A DNA stretch of 64,000 nt from NCBI GenBank assembly GCA_020199905.1, contig JAIVJS010000072.1, forward strand, positions 28,600 to 92,599, read 5' to 3'. This document shows, in pieces, positions 53,007 through 63,200 of the stretch. The DNA is from Acidobacteriota bacterium. Its GTDB lineage: Bacteria; Acidobacteriota; Thermoanaerobaculia; UBA5066; Gp7-AA6. The translations under genes and the position numbers were made by a program. Below the pieces are notes generated by a model. It saw only the letters and a program-made list of their open reading frames with translations. It had not been told where the DNA came from and ran no database searches. Position 1 is the stretch's first letter. Every line of letters begins with the position of its first letter.

Positions 53007-53030
53007 GAAAACCGTCACTTTCGGTGACGG
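53007..53030 (-). terminator. Rho-independent terminator after the gene at 53036
   Basis: On the minus strand CCGTCAC-CGAAA-GTGACGG is followed by TTTT, 6 bp after the stop codon. The 7-bp stem is perfect; the T-run is short. Confidence 0.6.
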
Positions 53031-53035
53031 AAGTC

Positions 53036-53392
53036 TTACTGCCCGAGGGAGCGCAGAGCTTCGCGCGCCCGGTTTGCCCGCTCGACGAGCTCTTCGATCT
53101 TCTGCCGGCACCAGGCGACCTGCGAGGTCAGAACGAACCAGCGGATCTCGGTAGCCGTCACATTCGGGTCTTCCATGGACGGCTCATCCCACTCGACGCC
53201 GCGGGTGCGTTCCTCCCGGATCATGGCCCGGCGGGCGTATCGAATCGCTTCGAGGTCCCCGGGGGAGGCGAGCTTGAGGTCGAAACGCAGCGTGATCCGG
53301 CGGGAAAGGTCGATTCGAAGCGCGACGGCGTCGCCTTCCGCCTGACCGGCGGACGCCGCCGCCAGGCTCTCGATCACGCGAATGGGTTTCAT
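53036..53392 (-). CDS. Protein of unknown function, paralog of the gene at 52556
   Basis: 118 residues: a beta-like start (ITLRFDLKLASPGDLEAIRY), ARRAMIREERTRG, EWDEPSMEDPNVTATEIRWF and a long C-terminal helix (QKIEELVERANRAREALRSL). ATG 53392 is chosen because a perfect TATAAT lies 13 nt upstream; the ATG-like start at 53407 would fall inside that box. A terminator follows, so it is a separate unit from its paralog. Confidence 0.55.
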   Translation of the reverse strand: MKPIRVIESLAAASAGQAEGDAVALRIDLSRRITLRFDLKLASPGDLEAIRYARRAMIREERTRGVEWDEPSMEDPNVTATEIRWFVLTSQVAWCRQKIEELVERANRAREALRSLGQ

Positions 53393-53405
53393 GGAACGGG
53401 CAGGC

Positions 53406-53411
53406 ATTATA
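53406..53411 (-). promoter_or_regulatory. -10 box TATAAT for the gene at 53036
   Basis: A perfect TATAAT on the minus strand, 13 nt before ATG 53392. Confidence 0.55.
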
Positions 53412-53492
53412 AACCCGTTTTACGGCCGGACGCCAGCCGGGTCGTTCAGCCCCCACGGCATAGAATCCCCGTTTTACACGGGAAAGGACGTC

Positions 53493-55037
53493 ATGAACGA
53501 GAAGGTGCCCATCACGGTCGCGGCGGGGGACGGGATCGGCCCGGAGATCATGGCGGCCACCCTTCACATCCTGGAAGCCGCGGGCGCGAGGCTCGAGATC
53601 GAGACCATCGAGATCGGCGAAAAGGTCTATCTCTCTGGAAACAGTGCGGGAATAGCGCCTTCCGCCTGGGAATCCCTGCGCCGGACGAAGGTCTTCCTGA
53701 AGGCGCCGATCACCACCCCCCAGGGCGGCGGCTTCAAGAGCCTGAACGTCACGACGCGCAAGACTCTCGGCCTGTACGCCAACATCCGGCCCTGCGTGGC
53801 CTACCACCCGTTCGTCGACACCCTTCACCCCGGGATGGACGTCGTGATCGTCCGGGAAAACGAGGAAGACCTGTACGCCGGGATCGAGTACCGGCTCTCG
53901 CCCGACGTCACGCAGTGCCTGAAGCTGATCACCCGGCGCGGCACCGAGAGGATCGTCCGGTATGCGTTCGAGTACGCCCGGGCCCACGCGCGTAAACGGG
54001 TGACGTGCTTCACCAAAGACAACATCATGAAGATCACCGACGGGCTCTTCCATCGCGTCTACGACGAGATCGGGACCGAGTACCCGGACATCGAGAAGGA
54101 GCACTGGATCGTCGACATCGGCGCCGCGAAGCTCGCCGACACCCCGGAGGCCTTCGACGTCATCGTGATGCCGAACCTCTACGGCGACATCCTCTCGGAC
54201 GTGGCCGCGCAGATCGCCGGATCCGTCGGCCTTGCCGGCTCGGCGAACATCGGCGCGCGCTGCGCGATGTTCGAGGCCATCCACGGATCCGCCCCGCGCC
54301 GCGCCGGACAGAACCTCGCCAACCCTTCGGGCCTTCTGCTCGGGGCCGTGATGATGCTGGTGCACATCGGACAGCCCGACGTCGCCGAGCGTGTCCACAA
54401 CGGGTGGTTGAAGACTCTCGAGGACGGCGTGCACACCTACGACGTCTTCACGGAAGGCGTGAGCCGAGAAAAGGTGGGGACGAGAGAATTTGCGGACGCG
54501 GTCGTCCGGCGCCTCGGACACGTGCCGGAGAAGCTGAAGGCCGTCCGGTACGGCGCAACGCCCCCGCGGGGAGCGGAGCTGCAGAATGCGCCGCCGCCGC
54601 AGGTCGGGAAGAAAGAGGTCGTGGGAGTGGACGTGTTCGTCGACTGGCCGACCGGAACCCCGGACGAGCTCGGCCAAAAAGTTCAGGGTGCCGCCGGCGG
54701 AGGCCTGAAACCGACGATGATCACGAGCCGCGGACTGAAAGTCTGGCCGGACGGTTTTCCGGAGACGTTCACGTCGGACAACTTCAGGGAGAATAGGTCA
54801 TGGGCGGGGTGGCGTCTCTCCGACGCGCCGGAGCCGGAATACGGTCACCAACGGGGTGACCGGAAAGGCGCCGAGAAGCTTGAATCCGGCGTCGGAGCCG
54901 CAGCCTCAGACTTCGGGCCAGGAAGTGGAGGACGCGGCCGTAGGGCGAGCGCGGTGTCCCCAGCCTCTGGGCCCGGCGCTCATTGCGACCCCTCGCCCGC
55001 GGCCGCCTGGTCCAGGACGTCCCTCTTCCAGCGGTAA
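53493..55037 (+). CDS. icd: NADP-type isocitrate dehydrogenase (Thermus-like), altered C-terminus
   Basis: The TCA-cycle beta-decarboxylating dehydrogenase core is complete: AAGDGIGPEIM, TTRKTLGLYANIRP, VVIVRENEEDLYAG, FTKDNIMK, NLYGDILSD, EAIHGSAP and NPSGLLLGAVMM. From about residue 375 it has the extra domain of Thermus-type enzymes (VVGVDVFVDWPTGTPDELG, ITSRGLKVWPDGFPETFTSD). After DNFR (about residue 433) family similarity stops; the expected roughly 50 final residues are replaced by a low-complexity Gly/Ser/Arg tail. The ATG at 53493 has GGAAAGGA upstream. Confidence 0.88.
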   Translation: MNEKVPITVAAGDGIGPEIMAATLHILEAAGARLEIETIEIGEKVYLSGNSAGIAPSAWESLRRTKVFLKAPITTPQGGGFKSLNVTTRKTLGLYANIRPCVAYHPFVDTLHPGMDVVIVRENEEDLYAGIEYRLSPDVTQCLKLITRRGTERIVRYAFEYARAHARKRVTCFTKDNIMKITDGLFHRVYDEIGTEYPDIEKEHWIVDIGAAKLADTPEAFDVIVMPNLYGDILSDVAAQIAGSVGLAGSANIGARCAMFEAIHGSAPRRAGQNLANPSGLLLGAVMMLVHIGQPDVAERVHNGWLKTLEDGVHTYDVFTEGVSREKVGTREFADAVVRRLGHVPEKLKAVRYGATPPRGAELQNAPPPQVGKKEVVGVDVFVDWPTGTPDELGQKVQGAAGGGLKPTMITSRGLKVWPDGFPETFTSDNFRENRSWAGWRLSDAPEPEYGHQRGDRKGAEKLESGVGAAASDFGPGSGGRGRRASAVSPASGPGAHCDPSPAAAWSRTSLFQR

Positions 55038-55108
55038 GGAACGTCCTCGAGCCCGAAGGCGTTCGCCGGGCGGACGGGGGACCCGCGAGAGGGACGAATG
55101 GAGATCAT
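54980..55108 (-). CDS. Very small protein downstream of the sensor kinase
   Basis: A 42-residue frame starts at an ATG with GGGAGG 5 nt upstream and has GC-rich third positions (NAFGLEDVPYRWKRDVLDQA). It lies about 57 bp after the kinase stop in the same direction and is antisense to the odd tail of icd. No family; translation is plausible, not shown. Confidence 0.35.
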   Translation of the reverse strand: MISIRPSRGSPVRPANAFGLEDVPYRWKRDVLDQAAAGEGSQ

Positions 55109-55165
55109 GTCGCCTCCCGCCGGCCCTCGAGGCGGACCGACCCGCGGAATACGCGGCCGGGCGCT

Positions 55166-58100
55166 TTACGGCTTCAACCGGGCCGTCAGAGGCACCCCGG
55201 CTCCTTCGTTTCCCGTTTCCCGTTCCCCGTTTCCCGGCCCGGGCCCCGTGACCCGTGCCCGCTCGCGCGGGAGCTCCAGCGTGAACACGGATCCCCGCCC
55301 CGACTCGCTCTCGACCGAGATCGTGCCGCCGAGAGCGTCCACGATCTGCCGGACGATCCAGAGCCCGAGGCCGAGCCCGCCGTAGTGCCTCCCGGAGACG
55401 GCCCGCTCGAATCGTTCGAAAATGCGCGCCTGGTTCTCCGGGGCGATCCCGATCCCTTGGTCGTAAACCGCGAGCCGGACGAAGTCGCTCGTTCCCGACA
55501 GGGAGATCTCGATCGGCTTGCCGGCGCCGTACTTCATCGCGTTGGAGATCAGGTTCGTCAGGATCTGATCGAGCCGCAGGCGGTCCCAGGCGCCGATCTG
55601 AGGCTCGGGGGCGTTCACGGTGAGTGAGCAACCCGCCCGCAAAAGAGACTCCTCCAGCCTCGCGGCGACCTCCCGAAGCACGGCGGAGAAGTCCACCGGC
55701 TCGATGTACAGATCGAGCCTGCCGCCCGTGATCCGGGATATGTCGAGAAGGTCGTTGATCAGGTGGGTCAGACGCTCCACCTGGCGCTCGGACGTGCCGA
55801 GACGCTCCGCCAGCGCTTCCGTGCTCGGCGTCGCGCCGGACCGCACCCGCCGGATGAGCCCCTGGACCTGGAGCTGAAGGGTCGTGATGGGCGTCTTCAA
55901 CTCGTGCGACGCCACCGAGAGGAACTCGTCGCGCGCGCGAATCGCCTCCTGGGCGTCTTCGTACAGACGGGAGTTGTCGATCGCGAGGCTTGCCCGGTAA
56001 GCGAGCGCCTCGGCGAGCGATAAATCGTCCGGGGTGTAATTTCGGCCCGAACTCGATGCGATGAACGTGATCGTTCCGAGGACCTGACCTCGCACTCCGA
56101 TCGGAACGCACATGTAGGAGCGAAAGCCGAGCTTCGCGGCGGCCTGGTAGTGGCTTTCGCTCAACGTCGCCGCCCGGAGCATTTCCTCCGAGATCGTGGA
56201 GGCCAGCTCGGGGTTTCCCGTTCGGAGCACGTTCGGAGGACCATACGGCTGGTCCTGCCGGGAGGGGAACTTCTTCAGAATGTTCCTCGCCTCGTCCCGA
56301 ATGTTCTGGTCCGAATGCTCGATCGCGAGCGTTCTCAGCGAGCCATCCGGCTGCCGCATGTCGATCACGCAGAAATCCGCGACTTCGGTGATCGCGAGGC
56401 GGGAAACGCTGCCGAGCGTCGTCCTGTAATCGAGAGACGAGGCGAGTATTTCGCTTGCCCGGGCCAGGAACGAGGACCGGGCCTCGTGCCACTCGGCGAT
56501 GGCCCGCTCCTGACGGACGAGGTCGAAGAGGCGCGCGTTCTCCATCGCCACGCCGGCGCGCACCGCGAGGTCTTCGGCGAGAGCGAGGTCCTCGGTTCCG
56601 AACCGGCGGCCGGACTCCGCGCTCACGAGCGTGACGATGCCGACGACCGCCAGAGAGTCGCGGATGGCGACCGTCATCACGGACACGATCCCCATGTCCC
56701 GCAGGACCCGGTAGGCCTCCGGGCTGCTCGCGACCGCGCTCAGAACGTCGTCGTCTATGGTCTCGATCAGCTCCGAGCGGCCGGTGCGCAGGACGTTGGG
56801 GGGCCCGACGGCGGCGTCGGCGTCGAGCAGGTTCGCGGTCTCGAGCTGCCGGGCGAGATCGGCGCGCTCCGGAGACGCGCACGCGACCGCGACGCGCCGG
56901 ATGCCCTCGTCCGAGATGAGATCGATGAAGCACCAGTCCGAGATGTCGGGCACCGCGAGGGCGGCGATCGACTGAAGGGTGATGGTGTGATCGAGCGAAG
57001 AAGCCAGAACCTGGCTCGCGCGCGCCAGAAAAGACGACCGCCGTTGAGCTCCCTCCGCGGCGGCTCGAGCCGTCTGCTCCCGCCGGAGCAGGTCTGCCCG
57101 TTCGGCCTCGCCTCTCTTCCGTTCCGTGACGTCGAGCGCGAACGCGGCGAAGCGGTCCGCCGCTCCCGGGAGTAGCGCGCCGCCCACGAGCACGGCGACG
57201 CGCTCTCCGTCTGCGCGGAGATACTCCTTTTCGTGGGGCTGGAAGGCACCCGTCCTGCGGAGCTCGTCGATGTCGGACGCGTCGGCCGCCCTCCACTCCG
57301 GGGGAGTCAGCTCGTCCCAGCGCAGGCCCCGGCCGCCGAGCTCTTCGCGGGTGCGGCCGAGGATCCGCAGAAAGGCCTCGTTGCCGTCGACGAGAGCCCC
57401 CGACAGATCTCCGAAACCGATGCCGATCATCCCGGAGTCGTACAGCCGCCGGAAACGCTCCTCGCTGGCGGCGAGGGCGCCCGCGCTGTCCTGTGCGCGG
57501 TGGCGCTCCTCCTGCTCGGCCTCGAACAGCGCCGAGAGCCGGCGCGTCAGAACGACCGAGAGAACGACGGTCGCGCCGAGAGCGGACAAGCCGATGGCCG
57601 CCAGGACCACGAAGGAAAGAACGTTCGTGCGTTCGGATTCGCGCGCCGCAGCCTCCAGAATGCGTTCGCGAGTTCTCAGAAACGAATCGATGGCCGCCTC
57701 GAACGCCTCCCGTCGCGGCTCGACCGTCTCGGCGAAGTACCGCGCCACCGATTCGAGATCCCCGCCCGAGCGCCGAAGAGCGATTGCGGCTTCGGCGGCC
57801 CGCTCGTGCTCCGCCTCACCCTCCCGCAGCCGCTCCACCAGACCGCGATCTTCCGCCGAAGCGTGCCTCTCGAGCCCGGCGAGCTCGATCCGGACCGCCG
57901 CCCGTGAGACCCCGAAGGCTTTCAGGCGGCCCTCGTCCCCCGTCAACAGATAGCCGCGAAAGGTCGTCATCTTGCGCTCGACCGCCGACTGGAAGCGGCC
58001 GAATTCGATGATCTGTCGCGACTGGTCGAGCACGAACCGGGCGCTCGAGACCGAGCCATTCAACGCGACGAGAGCGGCGGCGGCGAAGACCAGGACGAGG

Positions 58101-58207
58101 AGAGCCGCGCCCGCGAATCCCAGCCGTACCTTCCTGCGGAAGGAGTCCGGGGAGGATTTCGGAAAGGATTCCGCGGAGGCGGGCCGGCGCGAAGAGGCCG
58201 AGCTCAT
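55166..58207 (-). CDS. Sensor histidine kinase with CHASE3, PAS and two GAF domains
   Basis: Order: membrane helix (about 28-50), CHASE3-like periplasmic domain (about 60-190), second helix (about 200-222), PAS (about 255-385), GAF (about 410-560), GAF (about 585-745), HisKA with SHELKTPITTLQLQ (phospho-His near 768), and HATPase with NLISNAMKYG, VYDQGIGIAPE and GGLGLGLWIVRQI. The two GAF domains share the phrase GPPNVLRTG and look duplicated. No response regulator is adjacent. The last ~25 residues (GNGERETGNEGAG) are translated GTTTCCC heptamers. Confidence 0.93.
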   Translation of the reverse strand: MSSASSRRPASAESFPKSSPDSFRRKVRLGFAGAALLVLVFAAAALVALNGSVSSARFVLDQSRQIIEFGRFQSAVERKMTTFRGYLLTGDEGRLKAFGVSRAAVRIELAGLERHASAEDRGLVERLREGEAEHERAAEAAIALRRSGGDLESVARYFAETVEPRREAFEAAIDSFLRTRERILEAAARESERTNVLSFVVLAAIGLSALGATVVLSVVLTRRLSALFEAEQEERHRAQDSAGALAASEERFRRLYDSGMIGIGFGDLSGALVDGNEAFLRILGRTREELGGRGLRWDELTPPEWRAADASDIDELRRTGAFQPHEKEYLRADGERVAVLVGGALLPGAADRFAAFALDVTERKRGEAERADLLRREQTARAAAEGAQRRSSFLARASQVLASSLDHTITLQSIAALAVPDISDWCFIDLISDEGIRRVAVACASPERADLARQLETANLLDADAAVGPPNVLRTGRSELIETIDDDVLSAVASSPEAYRVLRDMGIVSVMTVAIRDSLAVVGIVTLVSAESGRRFGTEDLALAEDLAVRAGVAMENARLFDLVRQERAIAEWHEARSSFLARASEILASSLDYRTTLGSVSRLAITEVADFCVIDMRQPDGSLRTLAIEHSDQNIRDEARNILKKFPSRQDQPYGPPNVLRTGNPELASTISEEMLRAATLSESHYQAAAKLGFRSYMCVPIGVRGQVLGTITFIASSSGRNYTPDDLSLAEALAYRASLAIDNSRLYEDAQEAIRARDEFLSVASHELKTPITTLQLQVQGLIRRVRSGATPSTEALAERLGTSERQVERLTHLINDLLDISRITGGRLDLYIEPVDFSAVLREVAARLEESLLRAGCSLTVNAPEPQIGAWDRLRLDQILTNLISNAMKYGAGKPIEISLSGTSDFVRLAVYDQGIGIAPENQARIFERFERAVSGRHYGGLGLGLWIVRQIVDALGGTISVESESGRGSVFTLELPRERARVTGPGPGNGERETGNEGAGVPLTARLKP
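55208..55256. repeat. Heptamer array (GTTTCCC type) inside the kinase 3' end
   Basis: GTTTCCC, GTTTCCC, GTTCCCC, GTTTCCC (55208-55235), continuing as degenerate GGCCCGG, GCCCCGT, GACCCGT. Confidence 0.85.
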
Positions 58208-58282
58208 TGAATGTCGTGACTACGGCGTAAATCCGAGAGAGCGGTCACCGGGACTTCCGCGCAGCACGCCCAGCGAGCGCCG

Positions 58283-59422
58283 TCATTCGGCGCGGACGTG
58301 CAGCTCCGCCGGATCCGCATACCCCTCCCCGCTGTCGTGCCCGCCGTGGTACTCGGACGCGCCCGGGCGGGCGATGCGCGACTGCGGGACGATGCGCTCG
58401 CGGGAGAGCCCCCGGAAATCCTCCAGGCTCTTCCAGCCGCGGTCGGCGCGCTTCTCCAGGAATTCGGTCATGTCCCGGATGAGCGCCTTGATCACGTTGG
58501 GTCCGACGGCCCGGTCGAGCATGGCCGCGGTGCACACCTGGACGGTCCCGCAACCCAGGAGAAAGTAGTTCAGCGCGTGAGCGAAGCTCGCGATCCCACC
58601 GATGCCGGAGAAGCTGCGGTCCGGAAAGGCGCACGTCATCTGGGCGACCTTCGCGAGGGACAGAGGGAGAATCGCCGGCCCCCCGAGGCCTCCCGTCGAG
58701 ACGAGGCCGTCGACGTTCACCTCGAACTCCAGCGTTTCAGGATCGACCAGCGGAAGCGAAGTGAACGTGTTCGAAGACGAGATCGCGTCCGCCCCGCCCA
58801 GGAAGGCCGCCTTCGCTTCCAGGACGATGTCCGTCGTCGAGGGCGTCAGCTTCGCCCACACGGGAATGCGGGCGACGTCTCGAACGACCTGAGCCACGAC
58901 GGAGACGAGCTCGCGGTCCCGCCCGATGTTGGACCCCATGTCCTGCCGGTCCATGTGAGGGCACGAGAGGTTCAGCTCGAGCGCGTCGGCGCCCTCCTCC
59001 TGGCAGACCCGGGCGAGCGTCTGCCAGTGGGCGAGCTCGGTATCGCTTCCCGACCCCGCCATGATCGAGGCCACCAGAATCTTTGCGGGGTGCGCCTTCT
59101 TGATGCGCGAAATGCGCGGAGCCCACCAATCGAGGGTCTTGTCGGAGATCAGTTCCCAGTTCCACGAAGAGTGAAGGGCGGTCCCGGGCCTCTTCTGCAT
59201 GGAGATGCCCGTGGACTCGATCTCGGATCGCAGGAACTTGGTCTTCGGTCCCCGGACGTTGACGACCGGGTGAAGGCCGATCGTCTTCGTGACCACCCCT
59301 CCCCATCCCGCCTCGAACGCTCGAAGGATGTTGGCTTCGGATTCCGTCGGGGGCGCGGACGAAAGCAGGAAGGGGTTCTCGAACCGGACGCCGGTGAAGT
59401 TGACCGAGAGATCGACGCTCAT
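58283..59422 (-). CDS. Dihydroorotate/dihydropyrimidine dehydrogenase-like flavoprotein (PreA-like)
   Basis: An FMN TIM-barrel of the DHOD/PreA family: NPFLLSSAPPTESEANILRA, WGGVVTKTIGLHP, the catalytic loop LNLSCPHMDRQDMGSNIG (Cys as base) and FSGIGGIASFAHALNYFLLG. PreA of E. coli carries two 4Fe-4S clusters at its C-terminus, but this protein has no Cys there. GGAGG lies 5 nt before ATG 59422. No pyrimidine gene is adjacent, so pyrimidine reduction versus another substrate is open. Confidence 0.83.
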   Translation of the reverse strand: MSVDLSVNFTGVRFENPFLLSSAPPTESEANILRAFEAGWGGVVTKTIGLHPVVNVRGPKTKFLRSEIESTGISMQKRPGTALHSSWNWELISDKTLDWWAPRISRIKKAHPAKILVASIMAGSGSDTELAHWQTLARVCQEEGADALELNLSCPHMDRQDMGSNIGRDRELVSVVAQVVRDVARIPVWAKLTPSTTDIVLEAKAAFLGGADAISSSNTFTSLPLVDPETLEFEVNVDGLVSTGGLGGPAILPLSLAKVAQMTCAFPDRSFSGIGGIASFAHALNYFLLGCGTVQVCTAAMLDRAVGPNVIKALIRDMTEFLEKRADRGWKSLEDFRGLSRERIVPQSRIARPGASEYHGGHDSGEGYADPAELHVRAE

Positions 59423-59576
59423 CAGGCCTCCGGTTGAAAACACAAAATTGTACGCCCGACCGGGACCGTGGCGGGAAACGCACCCGGGGGACCAGGGCGC
59501 CTGAACGGGGCGCCGGGATCGTCTTTCGCGGTTGGATTCCCGGGCCTTCGTTCGCGGCCGCCCGCACGGCGCCGGC

Positions 59577-60134
59577 TTACATCCGCCGGAGCGCCTTCCG
59601 GGCGAGCCTCACGGCCCTGTCGAGGCGGGCCGCATCGTCTTCCGCGCCTCCCACGGCGAGGCGCAGAAAGGCGTCCTTTTCGAAGACGTAGAGCGCGCCG
59701 CCGACGCGGCTCGGCTCCCAGAAGGCCTGCTGCCCGATGCCCGGTATCGGGCGCGGCTCGCCTCCTCCCTCTTCCCTCTCGCGCTCACCCTTCGACGGAC
59801 GCCCGGCTTCCTCGCGGGGCGCCGAGTGGAACTGACGGTCCCACCGCGCCCGCACGGCCGAGGGATCCCCGTTGGGGCCCTCCGACCGGGACAGGGTCAC
59901 GCTGACGGATCGGACGAACGGGTCGAGGTCGAAGAAACACTGGAGGACGGACAGGCCGCCGTCGTTCTGCCGGGTGGGCTTTGCCTGGCGAAGCGTCGCG
60001 CCCTGGATGGTCTGCAACTCGGCGCGGGTCAGGAGAGCGCAGGCGTCCGGCGCTCTCCCCGCCGCCTGGGCCGCCCGGGCCGCGAGGCCGGCGAGGACGC
60101 TTCCAAGAAAAGCGACCCAAAGCTTGCGGCGCAT
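59577..60134 (-). CDS. Putative secreted protein of unknown function
   Basis: A signal peptide (RRKLWVAFLGSVLAGLAARA) precedes a small domain beginning with DACALLTRAELQTIQGATLR, a pattern also seen at the start of DUF3558-like secreted proteins; one further Cys is in VLQCFFDLDP. A charged linker (SKGEREREEGGGE) and GQQAFWEPSRVGGALYVFEK follow. AAAGGGA precedes the ATG. It lies 86 bp after the large secreted gene and may be cotranscribed with it. Confidence 0.6.
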   Translation of the reverse strand: MRRKLWVAFLGSVLAGLAARAAQAAGRAPDACALLTRAELQTIQGATLRQAKPTRQNDGGLSVLQCFFDLDPFVRSVSVTLSRSEGPNGDPSAVRARWDRQFHSAPREEAGRPSKGEREREEGGGEPRPIPGIGQQAFWEPSRVGGALYVFEKDAFLRLAVGGAEDDAARLDRAVRLARKALRRM

Positions 60135-60220
60135 GAGATTTCCCTTTCGTCGGCGGAAGAGCCTGAGGCAGAAAAGGGGAGGGCGCCGCCCGCGCACCCT
60201 CCCCGAACTGTCGTTCGATA

Positions 60221-63200
60221 TCAGCGAATCTGGATGTTGCCGCCTCCGAGCAGGGCGTCGGCCTGGTAAACGAGTTGGCCGCCGCCGTTGAAGACCTGAA
60301 TCTTGAACCGGTCGGCGCCCGCCCCCGGCTCGCCGTGGTCCTCGACGTGGACGGCGTACCGGCACACCGTCCCCTTCCTGTCCATGGTGCATGGCCCGCC
60401 GAAATCGGCCTGGATGCCCGACACGCTCAGAGTGTCCACGTCTCCCTTGACGGAGACGGACCCGTCACTCGAATCGAACTTGAGATTTCCCTTCGGCGCT
60501 CCGCTCTTCGGCTGCGCGTTGAACCCGAAATTGGACTTCCCGGTGCCGCCGCTGCCCGGGATCGATCCGCCGCCCGTCGCCTTCCCGGTCGAGCCCGGCT
60601 CGGTCACGATGACCGTCACCCGGGCGGTCGCGACGCCGCCGTGACCGTCGCTGATCGAGTAGGTGAAGGTGTCGCTGCCGACGAATCCCGAATTTGGAGA
60701 ATAAGTGACGTTGGAGCCGTTGGTGGAGGAAGTCCCGCTGGAGGGCGATGTGACCCCCGTGATCGTCAGCGAGTCTCCATCCGGATCAGAGTCGTTCGCG
60801 AGGACGTCGATCGTGACGCTCGTGTTCTCCGGGGTCATCGCGGAATCGTCGCGGGCCACGGGAGGCCGGTTCGGGGGCGCCGTGACCATGACGGTCACCG
60901 TCGCGCTCGCCGATCCGCCTCTCCCATCCGTGATCGTGTACTGGAAAGTGTCCGTCCCGACGAAGTTGCTGGCCGGCGTGTACGTCACCTGCGTGGCGCT
61001 CGCCGTCGCCGTTCCGTGGGAAGGCGGCGTCACGGAAGAGATCGTGAGTGGATCGCCATCCGGATCGGAGTCGTTGGCGAGAACGTTGATCGTGACCGGG
61101 GTGTTCGCGGCCGTCGTTGCCATGTCGTTGTTGGCGACCGGTGCCCGGTTCGGGGGCGCCGTCACGGTGACCGTCACCTTCGCGCTCGCGGTCTGTCCGC
61201 GTCCGTCGCTGACGGTGTAGTTGAAGGTGTCCGTGCCGATGAAGCCGGAGTTGGACTTGTAGGTCACCGTGTTGTTCGGCCCGGCGCCGTTGATCGTCGC
61301 CGTGCCGTTGGCGGGAGACGTAACGGCGGTGACGGTCAGCGGATCGCCGTCCGGATCCGAGTCGTTGGCGAGCACTGCGATCGTGACGGGCGTGGCCGTC
61401 GTGGCGTTGGCCGAATCGTCCTTCGCGATCGGGGGATGGTCGCACGTCGTCACCTGCAGAGTGTTGGTGACTTCGAGGTCGTCCACTCCCCATCCCGTGC
61501 CCTGGATTCCCCCGATCAGCGCCTGGAAGGTACCGCCGAGGCGGAAGCGGATCAGGGCGCTGCGCAGCTGAGTCGTCCCGAAGAGGGACTGGATCGCCGC
61601 GCCCAGATTGGCCGAGACGGGCTTCATGAGATCGACCCGCCCCGCGACGAGATCCCCGTCGCTCGAGCCGACCCAGGCCGGCAGGCCCTTCAGCGGGCTC
61701 TGGGCGCCCGGGTCGACGGTTCCGTTGTATCCGCCGGCCGTGATGAAAGGACCGAGATCTTTCCAGGAGCTTCCGCCGTCGCCCGAGATCTCGAGAACGC
61801 CGCCGCTCTGGTAGCGCAGTCTCGTTGCGGGGGTTCCCGGGAAGCGGGCGAAGTCGAAGTTGTGCCAGAAGTTCATCACGCTCGAAGAGGAAAGGTCGAG
61901 GGCCGGAAGCGTCAGCGTATCGTTCTTCTGCGTCAGCGTCGGAACGCCCGGCTGGTCGTCGAGCACGACCCAGGCGTGGTTCGGACTGTGCGCGGTCGGA
62001 TCGATCTGAACCGCCCAGCCTCCGACGCTCCTCGTGCTCGAGGTCTTGTACGTCGCCCTCTGCGGGTCGAGGTCGTCGAAGAACCGCCCGGTCGCGGCGA
62101 GCGGGCAGAACGGAGTGACGGTGACCCGCACGGCCGCGGTCGCGGTCGCGCCGGTTCCGTTGCTCACCGTGTAGGTGAAGACGTCGGGATCGCGCCCGAA
62201 CGTGTTGAAGTTCGGGTTGGGCGAATAGGTGATGGTGCCGTTCCCGTTGTTCGTTGCCGTTCCGCCGGACGGCTGGGTGATACCGGTGATCGTCAGAGGC
62301 GGCGTGCCGCCGTCCGAGTCGTTGGCGAGCACGTTGATCGTGACCGGAGTGTTCTCGGGCGTGGTCGCCGAATCATCGCGGGCGATCGGCGGGCAGGCCG
62401 TCTGTCCCGCCTGGGAGTCGAAGGCGGCGAACAGCCCGCGGCCGGTCGACTGCCGCGCGATCGTGGCGACCGACGAGTAGCTGTTCGGAAGACCGCCGAC
62501 GCAGGCATCCACGCAGCCGTCGGGGTATCCCACGAGCACGCGTCCCTGCCGGTCGACCGTCGTGTCCATGAAGTCGAGGAGGTTGCGGCAGGGATTGCTG
62601 CCGCCCTGGAGCCAGATGCATCCGCGTTGGACGGGGTCGGCGGGCGTGTCGTCGACCGTAGTCCACGTCTGCCCGCCGTCGTACGTGTGGGAGGAATAGA
62701 GGTGCCACACGCCCGGAAAGCTGGCCGACTGGAAGTTGCCTCCGCTCGGCGTCCCCAGAAAGCTGAACGCGGCGCGGCCGGCGTCTCCGGCGGCCACGAC
62801 GGGGAAGGCCGTGTTCTGGATCCCGAACGGGGTTCCGACGTCGCCGCGGTCCTCCCAGCTCTGGCCGCGGTCGCGGGAAATCCCCACCTTCGGCCGGCCG
62901 TCGCCGTTCTGATAACCGAAATAGACGGTGCCGTCCGCCCCGATCCCGACCGACGGATCATTGGCGCCCGGAAACGAGAAGGGGACGTGGCGCACGGTCC
63001 AGGTCAAACCGTTGTCTTCGGACACGACCACGGCCTGGTCGGCCGTCTGGTTGGCAAAGCAGCTCCTGTTGGGAACATAGACGGTTCCGTCGGGCGCCAC
63101 CTTGACGTGTCCATGGAGCCCGCCGCACTCGCTCGTGTAGATCGGGACTCCCGGGCCGTAGGTCAGCCCCCCGTCGTCGCTGCGGGCGCAGAAGGCAGTC

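Noticed and set aside
54906..57296. 796-codon minus-strand frame overlapping the sensor kinase in another frame
   Set aside because: Arg/Gly/Pro-rich translation typical of high-GC alternate frames; the kinase frame has clear GAF, HisKA and HATPase motifs.
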